A stretch of 8,318 nt of DNA from Pseudomonadota bacterium. Its GTDB lineage: Bacteria; Desulfobacterota; Syntrophia; Syntrophales; UBA5619. This document shows positions 7,084 through 8,318 of this stretch, piece by piece. The stretch lies in assembly GCA_018896355.1 (NCBI GenBank), contig JAHIMW010000149.1:1-8318 (forward strand). Direction: 5' to 3'. The position numbers and the translations under genes were made by a program. Each line of letters opens with the position of its first letter. The first letter of the stretch is position 1. The notes beneath the pieces are model-generated. The model worked only from the letters and a program-made list of their open reading frames with translations. It was not told the DNA's origin and ran no database searches.

Positions 7084-8318
7084 TCATGAGTTAGGCCGCA
7101 TAAAACCGAGGGGTTTCTTCCCTTCCTGCAATTTCTTGATCTGCGCTTCTTCCCGAAGGGCCTGAACCATCATAACGTGGGTCACTCTTTCCGGCGGAAA
7201 GATCGCAAACCGGTCCCGGACCACCCGGAAGTCTCCCGGTGTCAGATCGCCGATATTTTCAAGCATCTCTTCTCCTTCCTTATTCAGTGGTATCTCCGTT
7301 AGCGGAGAAAGCATCTTTTTGTAAAAGATGACATTACCTTCCGGTTTCAGGCAACGGAAACCGATTTTATAGTTGAACCGGCGGACGGAGGCTTGGTCCA
7401 GGTCTTCAAAGCGGTTGGTCGTGCAGATCAGGATGCCCCGAAATCGCTCCATCTGGGTGAGAAACTCATTGGTATGGCTGATCTCCCAGGACCGGATCGC
7501 CCGGCTGCGGCTGAAAAGAAACGAATCCGCCTCGTCGATGACCAGCACTGCCTCCGCATCCTCCGCCTCGGAAAAGGCCCGGCTGATATTTTGTTCCGTT
7601 TCGCCAACATAAGGGCTGACAACGTCACTGACCCGCTTGACCATAAGTTCTCTATCCAGATGACCGGCAATGTACCGCGCAAGTTCACTCTTTCCGGCGC
7701 CGGGCGGCCCGTAGAAAAGGAGATTGAAATTTCTGATTGCACGCTGATCGGGACGACGGAGGCAGCGGTCAAACTCTTCCAGGTGTTCCATGATGGCCGG
7801 TAAATCTCCTTCAACATGGAGTCCATCAATGGAATAATTCTCCTCAATTTTTTCCTTCGCCTGCGGCTTCACACCGTCGTTGATGAGCGTAATGTGGGCA
7901 TCCAGGTTCATCGTCACGATCTCTTTAAAAGCAACTTGTCCGGACTTTGAAGTTTCCAGAGCCTTCCGGATGGATAAATCAATAATGCCCGCGCTGACGG
8001 GATAGCGAAAGGACAGTCTATTGATTTCCTCAGTATCGAAAAATCTCTTGACGCGGTGACGCCGGAGCACCGATTCCCACAAGCTGATCCGCTGCCGCCG
8101 GTTGAACGCCCGGAAATGGACGCTGAAGGCAAAACGGCGCATCACAGAATCTTCAATGTTGGAGATGCTGTTTGTAATCCAGATCATTCTGGCCCCCGGT
8201 TCTTCAAGGAGCTGATTCAGCCAGCCCTTGTCCTGCGTCTCTCCACGGGAAAACCAGGAATTTTGGGTATTGAGCAGGTTATCCCCTTCATCCACGATAA
8301 CCAGCGACCCATCTCCAC
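7084..8318 (-). CDS. Tandem AAA+ ATPase (two AAA modules), 5' end cut by window edge
   Basis: The frame is open to the right edge, so the N-terminus is missing and the visible GTG at 8295 is internal. The edge cuts the first AAA module just before its Walker B: LVIVDEGD (about 8304-8281), followed by a sensor-1-like MIWITNS and SVMRRFAF, an arginine-finger-like end. A helical lid and linker follow. The second module is complete: Walker A FYGPPGAGKSEL (about 7713-7678), a pore-loop-like VVSPYVGETEQNI segment, Walker B VLVIDEADSF, sensor 1 ICTTNR, and SVRRFNYKIGF with the Arg pair. The C-terminal 80 residues form a helical lid (LTPGDFRVVRDRF) and a short basic tail. The pore-loop and arginine motifs suggest a ring-forming remodeller of the CDC48/FtsH-like classic AAA group, but no protease or adaptor domain is visible. 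It is the first visible gene of the set that continues with the small membrane protein and FtsZ-like genes. Confidence 0.88.
   Translation of the reverse strand, partial: GDGSLVIVDEGDNLLNTQNSWFSRGETQDKGWLNQLLEEPGARMIWITNSISNIEDSVMRRFAFSVHFRAFNRRQRISLWESVLRRHRVKRFFDTEEINRLSFRYPVSAGIIDLSIRKALETSKSGQVAFKEIVTMNLDAHITLINDGVKPQAKEKIEENYSIDGLHVEGDLPAIMEHLEEFDRCLRRPDQRAIRNFNLLFYGPPGAGKSELARYIAGHLDRELMVKRVSDVVSPYVGETEQNISRAFSEAEDAEAVLVIDEADSFLFSRSRAIRSWEISHTNEFLTQMERFRGILICTTNRFEDLDQASVRRFNYKIGFRCLKPEGNVIFYKKMLSPLTEIPLNKEGEEMLENIGDLTPGDFRVVRDRFAIFPPERVTHVMMVQALREEAQIKKLQEGKKPLGFMRPNS

Noticed and set aside
6815..7087. Second minus-strand frame of 90 codons over the small membrane protein
   Set aside because: It is an out-of-frame shadow; the other frame has AGGAGG before its ATG and a clear two-helix pattern.

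Overview
The window looks like a chromosome segment of a Gram-negative bacterium, most likely a deltaproteobacterium in the old sense (Desulfobacterota, Syntrophales-like). This is inferred from the RpoD type, the run of rpoD, tRNA(CAT), zinc-ribbon coiled-coil gene, rnpB and engB, and the fairly high G+C of that half. No 16S gene or other firm taxonomic marker is present.

Left half (1-3553, + strand) is housekeeping. It holds the 3' three quarters of rpoD (cut by the left edge), a tRNA with a CAT anticodon behind its own sigma-70-type promoter, a strong intrinsic terminator, a DUF164/CT398-type zinc-ribbon coiled-coil gene, a short heptamer tandem repeat, the class A RNase P RNA gene (rnpB) with its terminator, and the ribosome-biogenesis GTPase gene engB (yihA/ysxC). 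The C-terminal DNA-binding region of this RpoD departs from the usual consensus at several normally near-invariant positions.

Right half (3554-8318, - strand) is accessory and converges on engB. In transcription order (right to left) it contains a tandem AAA+ ATPase gene (5' end beyond the right edge), a 72-residue protein with two membrane segments, a shortened and degenerate FtsZ/tubulin-like protein, a DUF2779 protein joining a Cas4-like Fe-S PD-(D/E)XK nuclease to a DEDD exonuclease domain, and a nitrilase-fold protein whose usual catalytic Glu position reads Ala. Gaps are 36, 40, 58 and 9 bases with no obvious terminator between genes, so one transcription unit is possible.

The most interesting part is the AAA+ ATPase / small membrane protein / FtsZ-like trio. 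The FtsZ-like protein has lost the GGGTGTG phosphate-binding loop but keeps both Asp residues of the T7 synergy loop. It may therefore bind or cap a polymer or activate GTP hydrolysis by a partner rather than act as a normal GTPase. A membrane-associated remodelling or conflict system is a reasonable hypothesis; it is not shown by the sequence. The nuclease and nitrilase-fold genes may be part of it or simply neighbours.
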